Below are positions 43,088-54,296 of a stretch of 64,000 nt of DNA, in pieces. Positions within the stretch are counted from its first letter, which is position 1; each line of letters starts with the position of its first letter. Made by a program: the position numbers and the translations under genes. The DNA comes from Pictodentalium vernedei (Eukaryota; Mollusca; Scaphopoda; Dentaliida; Dentaliidae), in assembly GCA_031216915.1 (NCBI GenBank), contig CM062294.1, forward strand, positions 29,837,128 to 29,901,127, written 5' to 3'. The notes beneath the pieces are model-generated. The model ran no database searches. It worked only from the letters and a program-made list of their open reading frames with translations, and was not told the DNA's origin.

Positions 43088-45120
43088 ACTCACCTGACTC
43101 AAATCATGGCGAGCTGTTACCATCACGTTCTGTCCCCCTGTCTGTTAACTTCACATATCAGTCTTCTTCAGAACCACTGGATCAAACTTGGCACATAAAT
43201 TATCTTTGGTGATACCCTTTCAATTTTTTTTTATTAGACGTAGCTAAGCCCAAAAGGCTGGGGCACAGCTCCAAGAAACTTGAAATTCGTAAATCTTATA
43301 TAGAGCTGTAGGTTTTTAAATTTCTTGTTCGGTTTCGGTTTTGGTTTTTCAGGTGGAGTAAAACCTCGGTTCGGTTTGGTTTTCGGTTTGTTCATGAGGC
43401 CAAGTAAAATTCATAAAACTCATCCTTATGTCCGGAGTCATAACTGAATGATAGTGAAATTGAGTGAAACTCAATGAATGCCCGAAATAAGCTATAATAC
43501 ATGAAGAATCAGGAAGGCCAATATAATAATTACCTAAATATACAGAACTTTTATTGTGCTTGGCCATTTTTCGAGGTCTGACACCTACACGCAACTTGAG
43601 GAAAGCTGCAAACACAACTAAACTGAAATGTGGGAAATTCACAGAATGTAGCCTTCCCAGAGTAGTGAGAGTACCAATGGCAGTGTCTACCTTGGTTCGG
43701 TTTCGGTTAACGTACAGCTCGAATCTTATAAATCACCAGTCACAATCTTTGAAATTTCAAGTTTGTTAAAATCAAATCCCTGGGTTCTCAATTGGGCCCA
43801 AATTTTAACTTACCACAATATGAGGAAATTTTTATTAAAATCTTCTTCAGATCCACCAGTCAGAATTTCCTCATATTTGGTATACAGCATCTTTATGGAG
43901 GTCAGGTTTAAGTTTGTTCAAATCATTTCAGCATGTTTCGTATTTGGGTTCCATATGGAAGCCCAAATTTTATCTTGGTGAAAGTTTAGACAGATTCTTT
44001 AAAAATCTTCTTGAGATCTGTCACTCAGAATCTTTTCATATTTGGCACACAGCATCCTTGCGGGCTACAATTTAAATAAAGTCTGTGTGTTTATTTTTGT
44101 GTTCTCCGTAAGAGTCCAGATTTCAGCTTTGTGAATATGAAGAATATCAGTTAAAAATCTTCTTCAGATAGACCTCTGAGAATCTTTCGATATTTGGTAT
44201 ACATCATCCTGGCTAGATTCATATTTGTTTAAATCAAGTCCATCAGTTTATATTTTTGTTCCCAATGGAAACTTAAATTTTAATTAAGAGCAGAAACAGA
44301 TCAATTATTTAAAAATCTTCAGATCCACAAGACAAACTTTTCTTATTCATTTTTCAGCTCTTTTTGGGTGGGAGGGGACAGATTTGTTTAGACAGAATCC
44401 CTGGGTATAAATTTGGGTTTCTTATGGGAACCTGAATTTTAACTTAGTGCAATATGAGGAAAATTCTTTAAAAATATTCTTCAGATCCACCAGTCAGAAT
44501 CTTTTCATATTTGGTACACAGCATTCTCATTGGCAAAGATTCAAGAATTTTCAAATCAAGTCCATGGGTTGATATTTGGGCTTCCTGTGGGATTTTTTAA
44601 CCCAGGGCAATTTGAGGAATATTCTTTACAATGTTCTTCAGATCCATTTGACGGTATCTTCTAATAGTTAGTACACAGCTTTCTGATAGAGGTATACAGC
44701 TTCCTTGTAGAGGTCAGATTCAAGTTTATTCAAACCAAGTACCTGGGTTCATATTTGAGATCCCTATAGGAACCCAAGAATTGACTCAGTGCAAGATGAA
44801 AAAAAGGCTTTAAAAGTCTACTTCTTCAGATCTACCTGGGAGAAACTTTTCATATTTTGAATACAACATCCTTGTGGGAGCAGATTCATGAATATTCAAA
44901 TCAAGTCAATGGGGTCTTATTTCAGCTCCCTGTGGAGTCCAAATTTTAACTCTGTGCAATATTCCGCAAATATCTTCTTCAGATCCACCAGACAATCTTG
45001 CGATATTTGTTTGGTAAGAAAACAGATTTTATTTCAGTAGAATGTTCTGTTTTCATTAATGATTACATTTGTAAGTGCCTACAGACACACAACCAGATTA
45101 CCCTAATTGGTCCCCCAAAA
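43088..45120. repeat. Mollusc-type tandem repeat, about 175-bp unit
   Basis: Opens TAACTCACCTGACTCAAATC. From about 43800 units repeat AAAATCTTCTTCAGATCCAC, CAGAATCTTTTCATATTTGG, TACACAGCATCCTTG and CAAATCAAGTC.ATGGGTT, around eight times with strong divergence. Short frames here are not genes. Confidence 0.8.
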
Positions 45121-45130
45121 CTTGTCTTAA

Positions 45131-45334
45131 CCCCTACACACTGATGTTGAAACATCTAAAGTTCAGGCTGCAAATAGTTCCCATAATGCAACTAGAAATT
45201 TAACCAATACAATCTTGTTTGACAGAGCTCATTGAGCTCTGTCAAACAAGATTGAATTGGTTAAATATTTAAGTTGCATTATGGGAAAAATGGCTACTAG
45301 AATTTTGGATCTTTTCACATCAGAGTGAAGGGGG
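45131..45334. mobile_element. Family III TTAA hairpin MITE
   Basis: TTAA at both ends (45127-45130, 45335-45338); core TTGTTTGACAGAGCTC / GAGCTCTGTCAAACAA with outer arms AATTTAACCAATACAATC / GATTGAATTGGTTAAAT. Confidence 0.88.
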
Positions 45335-45679
45335 TTAATCATGTCCTTGTTAACTGCCACTTCACTCCATTTGTTGACACAACTGATGGCTTTCAGGAAT
45401 ACTGAATATTTCAGCGAATTTCAACCCTAAATTTTAAACAACCTAGGAGATCTTTCCAGAGGGAAGCCCTTTTGGCATTTTTCAACATAATCTCAAGCCT
45501 AACGTATGATGTGTGCTGAGAGTAGGGGTTGAAAAACAGACATTTTTCCGAATCTTTTTTATGCTGGTCATTGTAGTATGCACATATATACAAGATGACG
45601 CTGCCATTTGTCCGATCCCTCAACACTAATACCCTTATTCCTTGTAGATAACTTGATCCAGGTGTTTTAGGCTCACTTG

Positions 45680-46160
45680 AGCCTCTGTTTTTAGCTGAAC
45701 TTTACAATGTCAAGTACGAGCTATTGGGATAGGTTACGATCCATTGTCTGTCCATCCACAATTCCTTTAGTACACCCCACAGGCTGTATCTCACCTGATC
45801 AGTTTCAAATGATTACTTTGGCTTTGGGGTGATGTCTTAACGAGAGCTATCAAATTTTTCCTATTTTCGTTAAAAAACATGGCCATTAGCAGCCATCTTG
45901 GATTTGGCATATAAATTGTCAACAATTCCATTAGCACATCCTGCAGGTTGCCTCTCTCACCTGATCTTTTTCAAATTTGATATGCAGCTTTGGTGTAATG
46001 ACTAGATGGGAGCTATGAAATTTTTCTGAATTTTGTTGAAAAACATGGCTGCCAGTGGCCATATTGGATTTGGCATATAAATCGTCACCAATTACATTAG
46101 CACACCCTACAGGCCGCATCCCTTACCCGATCTCTTTCATATTTCATATATAGCTTTAGT
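45680..46160. repeat. Mollusc-type tandem repeat, about 160-bp unit, three copies
   Basis: Units share CAATTCCATTAGCACATCCTGCAGG-like, TTTTTCAAATTTGATATGCAG and AAAACATGGC..CCATCTTGGATTTGGC. Confidence 0.75.
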
Positions 46161-46427
46161 GTGATGTCTTTTCTGTAGAAACTTGAGTAAATGACTTGGA
46201 ATTACTGTAACTTTCTATTTAGTTCAGTCCCTTCTTGGTCAAGTTGAGCTGCATTGTTATTGCCACTTTCATTTGTTTTTTTGCCATCATAAAGATATTT
46301 CAGACAGCAACAAATGTGCATCATTAGATTCATTCATTGTTACATGATCCGCTGGATTTTCTCTACAATTGTTAAAATGTTTACATGTTCTACAAATCTT
46401 ATGTTATTATATATTTATAGGATAAGT

Positions 46428-46550
46428 TAATATTTAAAAACTTTGGATAATAGAAAAAAAATGGTACAACATTAAAATTCAAACAAAAAGAGTATTGTTC
46501 TTTTTTTTCTCCAAGTACCAAAGTAAAGTTAACCCTTTACCCAATGCAGA
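46428..46550. repeat. Left copy of a 122-bp direct repeat flanking a 5S SINE
   Basis: TAATATTTAAAAACTTTGGA to CCCTTTACCCAATGCAGA; matched at 46952-47073 with about seven differences. The right copy runs on into a family I MITE. Confidence 0.85.
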
Positions 46551-46951
46551 GGGGGCAGTGGCATCATGGTAACCGGTCCTTGTCAGCTCACTGAAGTTTA
46601 GCAACGTTGAGCCCGGTTAATCCTTGGATGGGTGACCATCTGAGCGATCAATTCGGACTCCCGCGTTTTGTCCTTGGGCTGGACACTTAACCCCGATTGT
46701 CCAGTCCACATGGGGCACGATGACGCCATGTACTAAGGTGTACTGCACGTCGATGGTGCGCATGTCTTCAACCAATCTAACCCTGCCTATGCTGCAGTGC
46801 AGAGTTACGAAGTTGGGGAGCTGGCAGCTGCTCATCGTTGCTCAGTGTTTCTCTCCAGGTATTCCAGCTTCCTCCACCCATAAAACTGTCATGGTCATGA
46901 TTAGCCATTGTGCACAAGTATCTGACCTTAAAGACCAATAAAATAAATAAA
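46551..46951 (+). mobile_element. 5S rRNA-headed SINE
   Basis: Head GTAACCGGTCCTTGTCAGCT, CGTTGAGCCCGGTTAATCC and TGGGTGACCATCTGAGCG (5S-derived), shared body, AATAAATAAATAA tail. The flanking direct repeats are about 122 bp, far longer than the 12-15 bp of other SINEs in this window. Confidence 0.9.
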
Positions 46952-47055
46952 TAATATTTAAAAACTTCGGATAATAGAAAAAAAAAAGTACAACATTAAA
47001 ATTCAAACAAAAAGAGAATTGTTCTTTTTTCCTCCAAATACCAAAATAAAGTTAA

Positions 47056-47290
47056 CCCTTTACCCAATGCAGACAATATCAAAATTTATTATTTTAAATA
47101 TTATTTTTTCAGAAAATTTCAACAAAACCATATCATGTAAACCCCTCATTGGAATGAGCTTTACAAGCTCATTCCAATGAGGGGTCACATAATATGGTTT
47201 TGTTGAAATATTTTGAATGTTTTCTTTTTTTCCAACCTCGCATTTTGTAAATTACGCACGTGGATGAGGAAGATTCATTAGATAAAGGAT
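47056..47290. mobile_element. Family I TTAA hairpin MITE
   Basis: CCCTTTACCCAATGCAGACA at the left; palindrome AACCATATCATGTAAACCCC / GGGGTCACATAATATGGTT near 47155; right end GATTCATTAGATAAAGGATTAA. The 5S SINE at 46551 inserted next to its left end and duplicated it. Confidence 0.82.
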
Positions 47291-47499
47291 TAAATATAAC
47301 CATGTCTTCCCTGAGCTTCATGAGTAGTGTCTGTATCTTTGAATTTTAAATATAGACTGATTATTCAGTTGCTACCTCTGCCCTTATCCCACACTCGTAT
47401 CATTTCATCTTTGAAAATATTTGGGCTAAAACCTGTACATATTTTACATGAAAGGCAGATGGCATTTGCAAACAAGATTCTTGAAGTAATTCTTTTCAT

Positions 47500-47605
47500 T
47501 TATTGCATCAAAAACATAGCTTATGACCCCTCATTTTTATGATCTTGTTCCATTGTGGAGTCGTAAACTATGTTTTTTGAGACAAAAAATAAAAAAAGAA
47601 TGAAA
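47500..47605. mobile_element. Degenerate family II hairpin
   Basis: CATCAAAAACATAGCTTATGACCCCTC and GAGTCGTAAACTATGTTTTTTGAGAC, with lost ends. Confidence 0.6.
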
Positions 47606-47628
47606 ATTAAATGTTGATTTTTAGCTCA

Positions 47629-49515
47629 ACTTTGGCGAAGCCAAATTTGAGCTTTTGTCATGGCCCGTCGTCCGTCTGTCCATCTGGCCATCTGTCCATC
47701 TGCCCGTATGTCAACAATTGGATACGGCTCGGGCTAGAGGCCGTATTTATGAACCGATCTTTACGAAACTTCTTGGGTACCTTTGTTATGACCGTGGGAC
47801 GAGAACGAGTGTTTTTGGGTGCGGTCCGAAATTCAAGATGACTGCCAGCCGCCATTTTGTACCGACGATGCAGAAATCTGTTTTTTGTACAGAACTTCCA
47901 TATGAAAGCTCTGATTTGAATAATTTTTTGTATGAATGTTTAGTACCATGGGATACATCACATATAATACGGGTTTTTTTCTCGTGCGTAAATTGTGCAA
48001 ATTAGACTAATTTTGATGTTTTTTGGTGTTACTTTCAGCACTGTAAGTGCAAATGCCAATACGGCTCGGGCTAGAGGCCGTATTTATGAACCGATCTTTA
48101 CGAAACTTCTTGGGTACCTTTGGTATCACCGTGGGATGAGAATGAGTGTTTTTGGGTCCGGTCCGAAATCAAGATGGCTGATGGCAGCCATTTTGTACAA
48201 AATTAGGTGCAATCAGATTTTTGCACAGAACTTCCATATGAAAGCGCTGATTTGAATAAATTTTTGTGTGAATGTTTAGTACCATGGGATACATCACATA
48301 TAATAGGGGTTTTTTTCTCGTGCAGAAATTATGCAAATTAGATGAACTTTGATTTTTTCAGTGCGACTTACACGCAGTAAGTACACATGTCAATACGGCT
48401 CAGACTAGAGCCTGTATTTATGAACTGATCTTCACGAAATGTCTTGGGTACCTTTGTTATCACCTTGGGACGAGAACGAGTGTTTCTGGGTGCGGTCTAA
48501 AATTCAAGATGGCTGCCAGTGGCCATTTTGTACCGAAATTAGGTCTAATCAGTTTTTTGTACACAACTTCTATACAGCTCAGACTAGAGGCCATATTTAT
48601 GAACCAATCTTTACAAAACTTCTTGGGTACCTTTGTTATCACCGTGGGATGAGAGCGAGTGTTTTTGGGTGTGGTCCGTAATTCAAGATGGCCACCAGCA
48701 GCCATTTTGTACCAAAATTAGTGCAATCAGTCTTTTGTACAGAACTTCTGTATGAAAGTTGTGATTTGAATAAATTTTTGTATGAATGTTTAGTAACATG
48801 GAATACATCACTTATTGTAAGGGGTTTTTTTTCGTGCAGAAATTATGCAAATTAGATGAACTTTAATTTATTCAGTGCTACTTACACAATGTGAGCACGC
48901 ATGTCAATACGGCTCAGGGTAGAGGCTGTATTTATGAACCGATCTTCACAAAACTTCTTGGGTACCTTTGTTATCACCTTGGGACGAGAATGAGTGTTTC
49001 TGGGTACAGTCCAAAATTCAAGATGGCTGCCAGTGGCCATTTTGTACCAAAATTAGGTCCAATCAGTGTTTTGTCACAACTTCTATACAGCTCGTATTTA
49101 TGAACTGCTCTTCACAAAATGTCTTGGGTACCTTTGTTTTCACCTTGGGACAGGAACGAGTGTGTTTTGGGGTGCCTTTGTTATCACTGTGCTATGAGAA
49201 CAAATATTTTGGGGTTCAGTCAGACCCACTCTGGAACTCAATGATTTTTTCTAGTTTAGCATCTGACTGTCACCCACCTTTACAATACTTTACCTATACA
49301 TTTGTTACAGGCAACGGTCAGTATTTATGTACAGACCGTTACAATACTTTATATGTACCTTTGTTATCAGGTCATTACCTAGATGTTTGTCATTGCTGTG
49401 TCACTTACTATACAGGTGCATGTCTTTGTCTTGACAAGTTGAGCTACAGTGTCATTGACACTTTCATTGTGAATAGTGGTGGCAGTTTTTTGCCATTACG
49501 TTGGGTAAAGGGTTA
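47629..49515. repeat. Mollusc-type repeat with about 340-bp tandem units
   Basis: Opens TAGCTCAACTTTGGCGAAGC and GTCCGTCTGTCCATCTGGCC. Units start at about 47710, 48055, 48395, 48575, 48905 and 49085 with AATACGGCTC.G.CTAGAGGCC, ACTTCTTGGGTACCTTTG, CAAGATGGCTGCCAG..GGCCATTTTGTACC and GGGATACATCACATATAAT. Some units are shortened. Frames of 60-180 codons across it are chance. Confidence 0.85.
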
Positions 49516-49599
49516 AAAATAATGGTACCCTTTTACATGAACCTCTTTCTATTTCAGCACCCCCTCCCCATCTACACAGATCTCATAATATCACCATGT

Positions 49600-49706
49600 C
49601 AAAATGTAATGAAGAATTTAATCAATTCAATTTTGTTTGGCAGAGCTCATTAAGGGAAATATTTGTTGTTTGAAGTTTTGGTATATTAGTTTATAGGGGG
49701 TTAATC
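49600..49706. mobile_element. Family III fragment
   Basis: TTTAATCAATTCAATTTTGTTTGGCAGAGCTC with a truncated right arm and a GGGGGTTAATC end. Confidence 0.55.
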
Positions 49707-50029
49707 AGGAGAGACAAAGTAAAACATTTTTACCACAAATAGTAGAACTACTGGGATCCAAAAAACAAGGATTGCAGTCTGCAGTGTATATTTTTAAATG
49801 CCCATGTGAAAAACCCGGAAGAACGTATGTATTCTGTTATGGCATTGTCCATCTACCTAGGCATCCTTCTGGTTAACTTTTTTGTGCCTGGGCCATAACG
49901 TTTTAATTGAAAAGAGATACCACAATGAAACTTATACAACATATTTACCACCACAAGATGTGATGAGTTGCATACAAAATTCCTGTCTGACACACCAAAC
50001 CAAGGACAATGAAACTTGCTTATTACTTT
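49707..50029. other. No recognisable feature
   Basis: No exon-like frame or named repeat was seen. Confidence 0.4.
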
Positions 50030-50184
50030 CCAGAGTGTGATTTACTGGGATTTCCGGGTTTGATTATAAACGATAACTTCACAAGTGAATTATGCAATCA
50101 ACAATTGTGTAATGTATCCATGCGCACAAACGAAGACGCCTTGCAGTGGATGTAATGGAGACTTCTTTGTGTTTTTTTTTTTCA
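50030..50184. repeat. Inverted partner of 4897-5065
   Basis: CACTGGGATTTCCGGGTTT-like sequence and CGATAACTTCACAAGTGAAT match the opposite strand at 4985-5040; together with the adjacent MITE the match spans about 320 bp. Confidence 0.75.
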
Positions 50185-50420
50185 ACTCTTTACCTGTTAT
50201 GAAAAGCAGTCAACACTTGCAAAAAAAATTCTTGAATAGCTATTATTTTCATTTTTTGTCTCAAAAACATAGGTTATGAGCCCTCATTGGAACGAGCATG
50301 ACGAGCTCGTTCCAGTGAGGGGTCATAACCTATGTTTTAGAGACAAAAAATGAAAAAATAATGAAAATTAATTGGCAATTTTTGAGAATTGTGCTGGCCG
50401 TTACGTTAGGTAAAGGGTTA
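50185..50420. mobile_element. Family II hairpin MITE
   Basis: CTCTTTACCTGTTATGAAAAGC at the left, core palindrome near 50300, right end GGCCGTTACGTTAGGTAAAGGGTTAA. Confidence 0.82.
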
Positions 50421-50459
50421 AATAATATAATTATTGTTTTAATAATGAAAAGTAATAAA

Positions 50460-50624
50460 CAGAGTAATCGCTTGACTGGACCGGTTACGTGAAATAATTC
50501 ATTCAAGGCGAAGGACTATATTGTAAAACACTTGTGCGCATTTCACATTCGTGTTTGTACAATGTCCCTCACCTCTCGTGAATTATTTCACATAACGAGT
50601 CCAGTCAAGCAATTACTCTCTGTA
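50460..50624. mobile_element. Foldback MITE, about 45-bp arms
   Basis: ACAGAGTAATCGCTTGACTG and its inverse CAGTCAAGCAATTACTCTCTGT; inner parts share GTGAAATAATTCA. Central loop of about 65 bases. Confidence 0.78.
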
Positions 50625-50854
50625 CAATATATGTTCCAATGCAAGATGGTGTGCAGCGTTCAAATTCAAGGCTCACCCACCAAGATCAAGGTCCCGCAGA
50701 TAGAGGCCAACACATGGGAATAGGCATGCATGTCAAGTTTTCTTTCCAGACCTCACACCAACACAAAATGATGATCTCCATCCACATCTCTAGAATGGGA
50801 AATGTGATGGCTGAACAGGAGAGACCAGGAGCCGAGATGGCTAAGAACACAAAC

Positions 50855-50995
50855 CTGGTGTCCATAATAAGTATAGAGTAATATCATCCCATATTCTGCT
50901 GTCAGGAAGTAATCAGTTCTCCCTTTTTTCACCAGTTTAATATTAAGTCTTTTTGACATGTCTGATATTATGATGGATTCATGCAGCAATGAAAC
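50855..50995 (-). CDS. Candidate internal exon, unknown protein (47 codons)
   Basis: On the minus strand an acceptor CCATCAGATCCCGTCCTCAG (ending at 50996) opens a phase-0 exon reading VSLLHESIIISDMSKRLNIK and ending ..LLYTYYGHQ, closed by a donor CAG|GTTTGTG at 50854. The amino-acid mix looks protein-like and both splice sites are reasonable. No neighbouring exons of the same gene could be found, and no family is recognised. A pseudoexon or chance frame is possible. Confidence 0.35.
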
Positions 50996-51106
50996 CTGAG
51001 GACGGGATCTGATGGCACTAAGATGTTTGAGAAGTGATCTAGATCAAATTTCTCAACAAAGTTGGATCATTTTTCGCTGGGGAGTGACTTTATTTATCTT
51101 CAACTT

Positions 51107-51780
51107 TCAACTGGTAGAGTTCTGGAAGCCCATACTGTGGAACCCTGTTAATTGAATAGCCACTTTACCAATGCAAATTATTCAATTAACAGGACTATTC
51201 AGTTAACAGGGATTGTGTCCCTTTCCCATATTCTAGAGATAAGCTTAGCATTTATTCTATTATATCTTGTTTGACAGAGCTCCATGAGCTCTGTCAAACA
51301 AGATATAATAGATTAAATGCCTGTATTGGATGTACTGAAGCCAACTAGGTCTATAAACAAAGGAAAACTGAGGAGATTCAGGGTAATGTCTCGACAGGTT
51401 GCAAGAATTTTTATTCAATTAACAGGAGTTTACTCTATAACCTATATTCAATTAACAGGTCAAATTTGTATTGGAGGTATGGTAAATGGTTTTGTGTTGG
51501 GAACTTATATTCGATTAACAGGGTTATTCAGGTAAGAGATATTCAATTAAGTGGGCTCCACTGTATTTGGGCTTTACCCTTTAGTGCAGGGACTTCATAT
51601 TGAGTGGATATGCTTCATATTGTCTTAGAAGTGAAATTATGTAGTCTGTATAGATTAGCCTTGTTACAATTTGTGAGAGTACCTGTTGGCCTGTAGGCAC
51701 CCTCTCTTAAATTGTGACAAAGCAAAGATCTGTGAACAAATTTGGGTGTCCAATTTTTTTTTTTAGCACTCTACCAGTTA
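51107..51780. mobile_element. Family IV MITE interrupted by a family V MITE
   Basis: AACTGGTAGAGTTCTGGAAGCC at the left and TAGCACTCTACCAGTTA at the right. After removal of 51135-51563 the sequence matches 15349-15594. Confidence 0.82.
51135..51563. mobile_element. Family V MITE, pogo-like, nested in family IV
   Basis: TA at both sides, ends CTGTGGAACCCTGTTAATTG and AATTAAGTGGGCTCCACTG. An internal hairpin lies at 51258-51317 (TCTATTATATCTTGTTTGAC arms), and ATTCAATTAACAGG motifs recur. Confidence 0.8.
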
Positions 51781-51928
51781 GAACTGAATATTAAAGTGTG
51801 ACACCAAAATGCATTATACTCCCGTTAGATAGTTATCTTTGAACCTTAAAGTTGTTTTTCAGGCTCTTGACGCCCTTTTATAGGTAAAATTATTATTTTG
51901 TCAACATATATCATCATCTCAACTCTAT

Positions 51929-51967
51929 TGCCAAGCTTTCGATCCGAACTGGATCTTCATCAGGACA
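51929..51967 (-). ncRNA. Hammerhead-like core, mirror copy in left arm
   Basis: The palindrome places the same CTGATGA, stem II and GAAA arrangement on the minus strand. Stem I differs by one base (GTGTC instead of ATGTC). Confidence 0.35.
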
Positions 51968-52057
51968 CTCGAATTAGGAAGAACTACATGTCAACAGTAC
52001 GAAAAACAATTGCAATTGTTTTTCGTACTGTTGACATGTAGTTCTTCCTAATTCGAA

Positions 52058-52096
52058 TGTCCTGATGAAGATCCAGTTCGGATCGAAAGCTTGGCA
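52058..52096 (+). ncRNA. Hammerhead-ribozyme-like core (minimal type I)
   Basis: CTGATGA (52062-52068) is followed by a stem II GATCC/GGATC (52070-52074, 52080-52084), then GAAA (52085-52088) and AGCTT. This allows a two-base, zero-loop stem III (AG/CT) with cleavage after T92, and a short stem I (TGTC with GGCA). Very short stem III hammerheads that work as dimers are known from Penelope-like retroelements and satellite DNAs. One extra A sits between CTGATGA and stem II, and stem I is only about four pairs. Activity is unproven. Confidence 0.4.
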
Positions 52097-52299
52097 ATAG
52101 AGTTGAGACGATGATATATGTTGTTATAATAGCGTCCCTTACCTAGAGGACAATGGTTGATATGAATATTATTTTTTCCCTTGTAGTTTCCCATCCTTGT
52201 TATTTGTGTTCAGGATGCTGGTTATACTTTTACAAATATCTTAGTATTGGACAAATGGTTAATACGCCACAATTTTTATTAGATAGCATTTTCTTTCCC

Positions 52300-53515
52300 C
52301 ATTTTCAAGCTTAGCTGATATGACTTCAAACTGTGCTAATATGGCACTTATCTGAGTTGATATGACACTGATCTCAGCTGAAATGACTTTAGATTCTGCT
52401 GATATGACACTGGTCTCAGCTGATGACTTTAGATTCAGCTGGTATGACACTGATCTCAGCTGATATGACTTCAAACTGCTGATATGACACTGATCTCAGC
52501 TGATATGACTTCAGACTCTGCTAAAACTCTGATCTCAGCTAATATGACTTCAAACTGCTGATCTTACTTCAGACTCTGCTGATATGACACTGGTCTCAGC
52601 TGATATGACTTCAAACTCTGATGATATGACACTGATCTCAGCTTATGACTTCAAACTCTGCTGTTATGACACTGGTCTCAGCTGATATGACATTAGATTC
52701 TGCTGATATGACACTGATCTCAGCTGATATGCCTTCAAACTCTGCTGATATGACACTGATCTCAGCTGATATGGCTTTAGACTGCTAATATGACACTGAT
52801 CCCAGCAGATATGACTTCAAACTGCTGATATGACACTGGTCTCAGCTTATATGGCTTTAGACTGCTGATATGACACTGATCTCAGCTGATATGACTTTAA
52901 ACTCTGCTGATATGACACTTATCTCAGCTGATATGACTTCAAACTGCTGATATGACACTGGTCTCAGCTGATATGGCTTTAGACTGCTGATATGACACTG
53001 ATCTCGGCTATGACTTTAGTCTCTGCTGATATGACACTGATCTCGGCTGATATGACTTCAATCTCTGCTGATATGACACTGATCTCAGCCGATGACTTCA
53101 CTCTGCTATGACACTGATCTCAGCTGAAATGACTTCAAACTCTGCTGTTATGACACTGATCTCAGCTATGACTTTAGACTCTGCTGATATGACACTGATA
53201 TCAGCTGATATGACTTCACACTCAGCTATGTCACTGATCTCAGCTGATATGACTTCAAACTCTGCTGACATGACACTGATATGACTTCAAACTGCTGAAA
53301 TGACACTGATCTCGGCTGATATGACTTCAGACTCTGCCAAGACACTGATCTCAGCTAATATGACTTCAAACTGCTGATATGACTTCAAACTCTGCTGATA
53401 TGACAGTGATCTCAGCTGATATGACTTTAGATTCTGCTGAATGACACTAATCCCAGCTGATATGACTTCAGACTCTGCTGTTATGACACTGATCTCGGCT
53501 GATGTGACTTCAGAT
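52300..53515. repeat. Minisatellite, 21-bp half units in 42-bp pairs
   Basis: GCTGATATGACACTGATCTCA alternates with GCTGATATGACTTCAAACTCT for about 1.2 kb, with frequent loss of a few bases or of a half unit. The alternation makes a 42-bp higher-order unit. Because 21 is divisible by three, short frames appear (minus strand 52259-52474), but indels break the phase, so I do not call a protein. Confidence 0.93.
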
Positions 53516-53519
53516 TTTT

Positions 53520-53835
53520 ACTGTTTTGGGCCTAATAACAAAATTTAATGCAACTAACATTCAGAGTCGTAAGCTGAGATTTTTCAAAGTGAGAGAAGCG
53601 ATAGTTCTGTTACGGACTGAGATGTTCAGATAGCTTAACTTGGAGAAGAGGAAACTTTTACTTTTGACTTCATTTTGTGAAAATTTATTTACTGGTGTTA
53701 AATAAATGGGTCACATATTTCTACACAAAGGATAATCATGACCGGACGTTGTGTAAAGGATAAGAAACAATAAGACTGTCAGAAAACGGGAAACCAAAAT
53801 AAATATTTACAAAATGTTCTCGGATTTGATTTTGT
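53520..53835. other. Minus-strand SINE 3' fragment (about 53690-53760), otherwise featureless
   Basis: TTTATTTACTGGTGTTAAAT, GGTCACATATTTCTACACAA and GATAATCATGACC match the inverted SINE 3' end in worn form. Confidence 0.5.
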
Positions 53836-53839
53836 TTAA

Positions 53840-54057
53840 CCCTTCACCCAACATAACGGCCCAAACCGGCCAGCATTATTCACAAAATTACCATTCAATT
53901 TTCATTATTTTTTGTCTCGAAAACATAGCTTATGACCCCTCTTTGGAACAAGCTCATTCCCGAGGGGTCATAATCCATGTTTTTAGCACAAAATGGAAAA
54001 AACAGTTATTGAAGAATTTTGTTTACAAGTGTCATCTGCTTTTTGCTAGGTAAAGAG
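53840..54057. mobile_element. Family II TTAA hairpin MITE
   Basis: TTAA at 53836-53839 and 54058-54061; CCCTTCACCCAACATAACGG left, GCTAGGTAAAGAG right; one arm of the core is shortened. Confidence 0.82.
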
Positions 54058-54296
54058 TTAAAAAAGAGGTTATTCCTTGGTTACTTCACATAAAGTTATG
54101 TTGGGCTTGTTTCAAAGACAATTTGAAATTAACCAATTGAAAAAAAAACCTCCACATAGAAAACCCAAATATAGATATGATTCAATGAGATATCACTATG
54201 GTTTTGGCACTATCTTGGCATTCAGGGAGTTTCAAGGATTTATTTCTTCAAATTCAAGGAGATTCAGTAATTCAAGAGTCTCCCATACATGTTATT

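Larger units (their letters stand above)
51902..52123. repeat. 222-bp near-perfect palindrome without loop
   Basis: Two 111-bp arms meet at 52012/52013 (CAATTG|CAATTG) with only a few mismatches. Each arm carries CTGATGAAGATCC..GGATCGAAAGC (plus strand 52062-52090; minus strand in the left arm). Such a structure is expected to extrude a cruciform and to be unstable. Confidence 0.92.

Noticed and set aside
48968..49516. 182-codon open frame in the 340-bp tandem repeat
   Set aside because: Other units of the same repeat are not open in that frame, as expected for non-coding DNA.
52300..53515. CRISPR-like array
   Set aside because: Repeats are contiguous without unique spacers, and the genome is eukaryotic.
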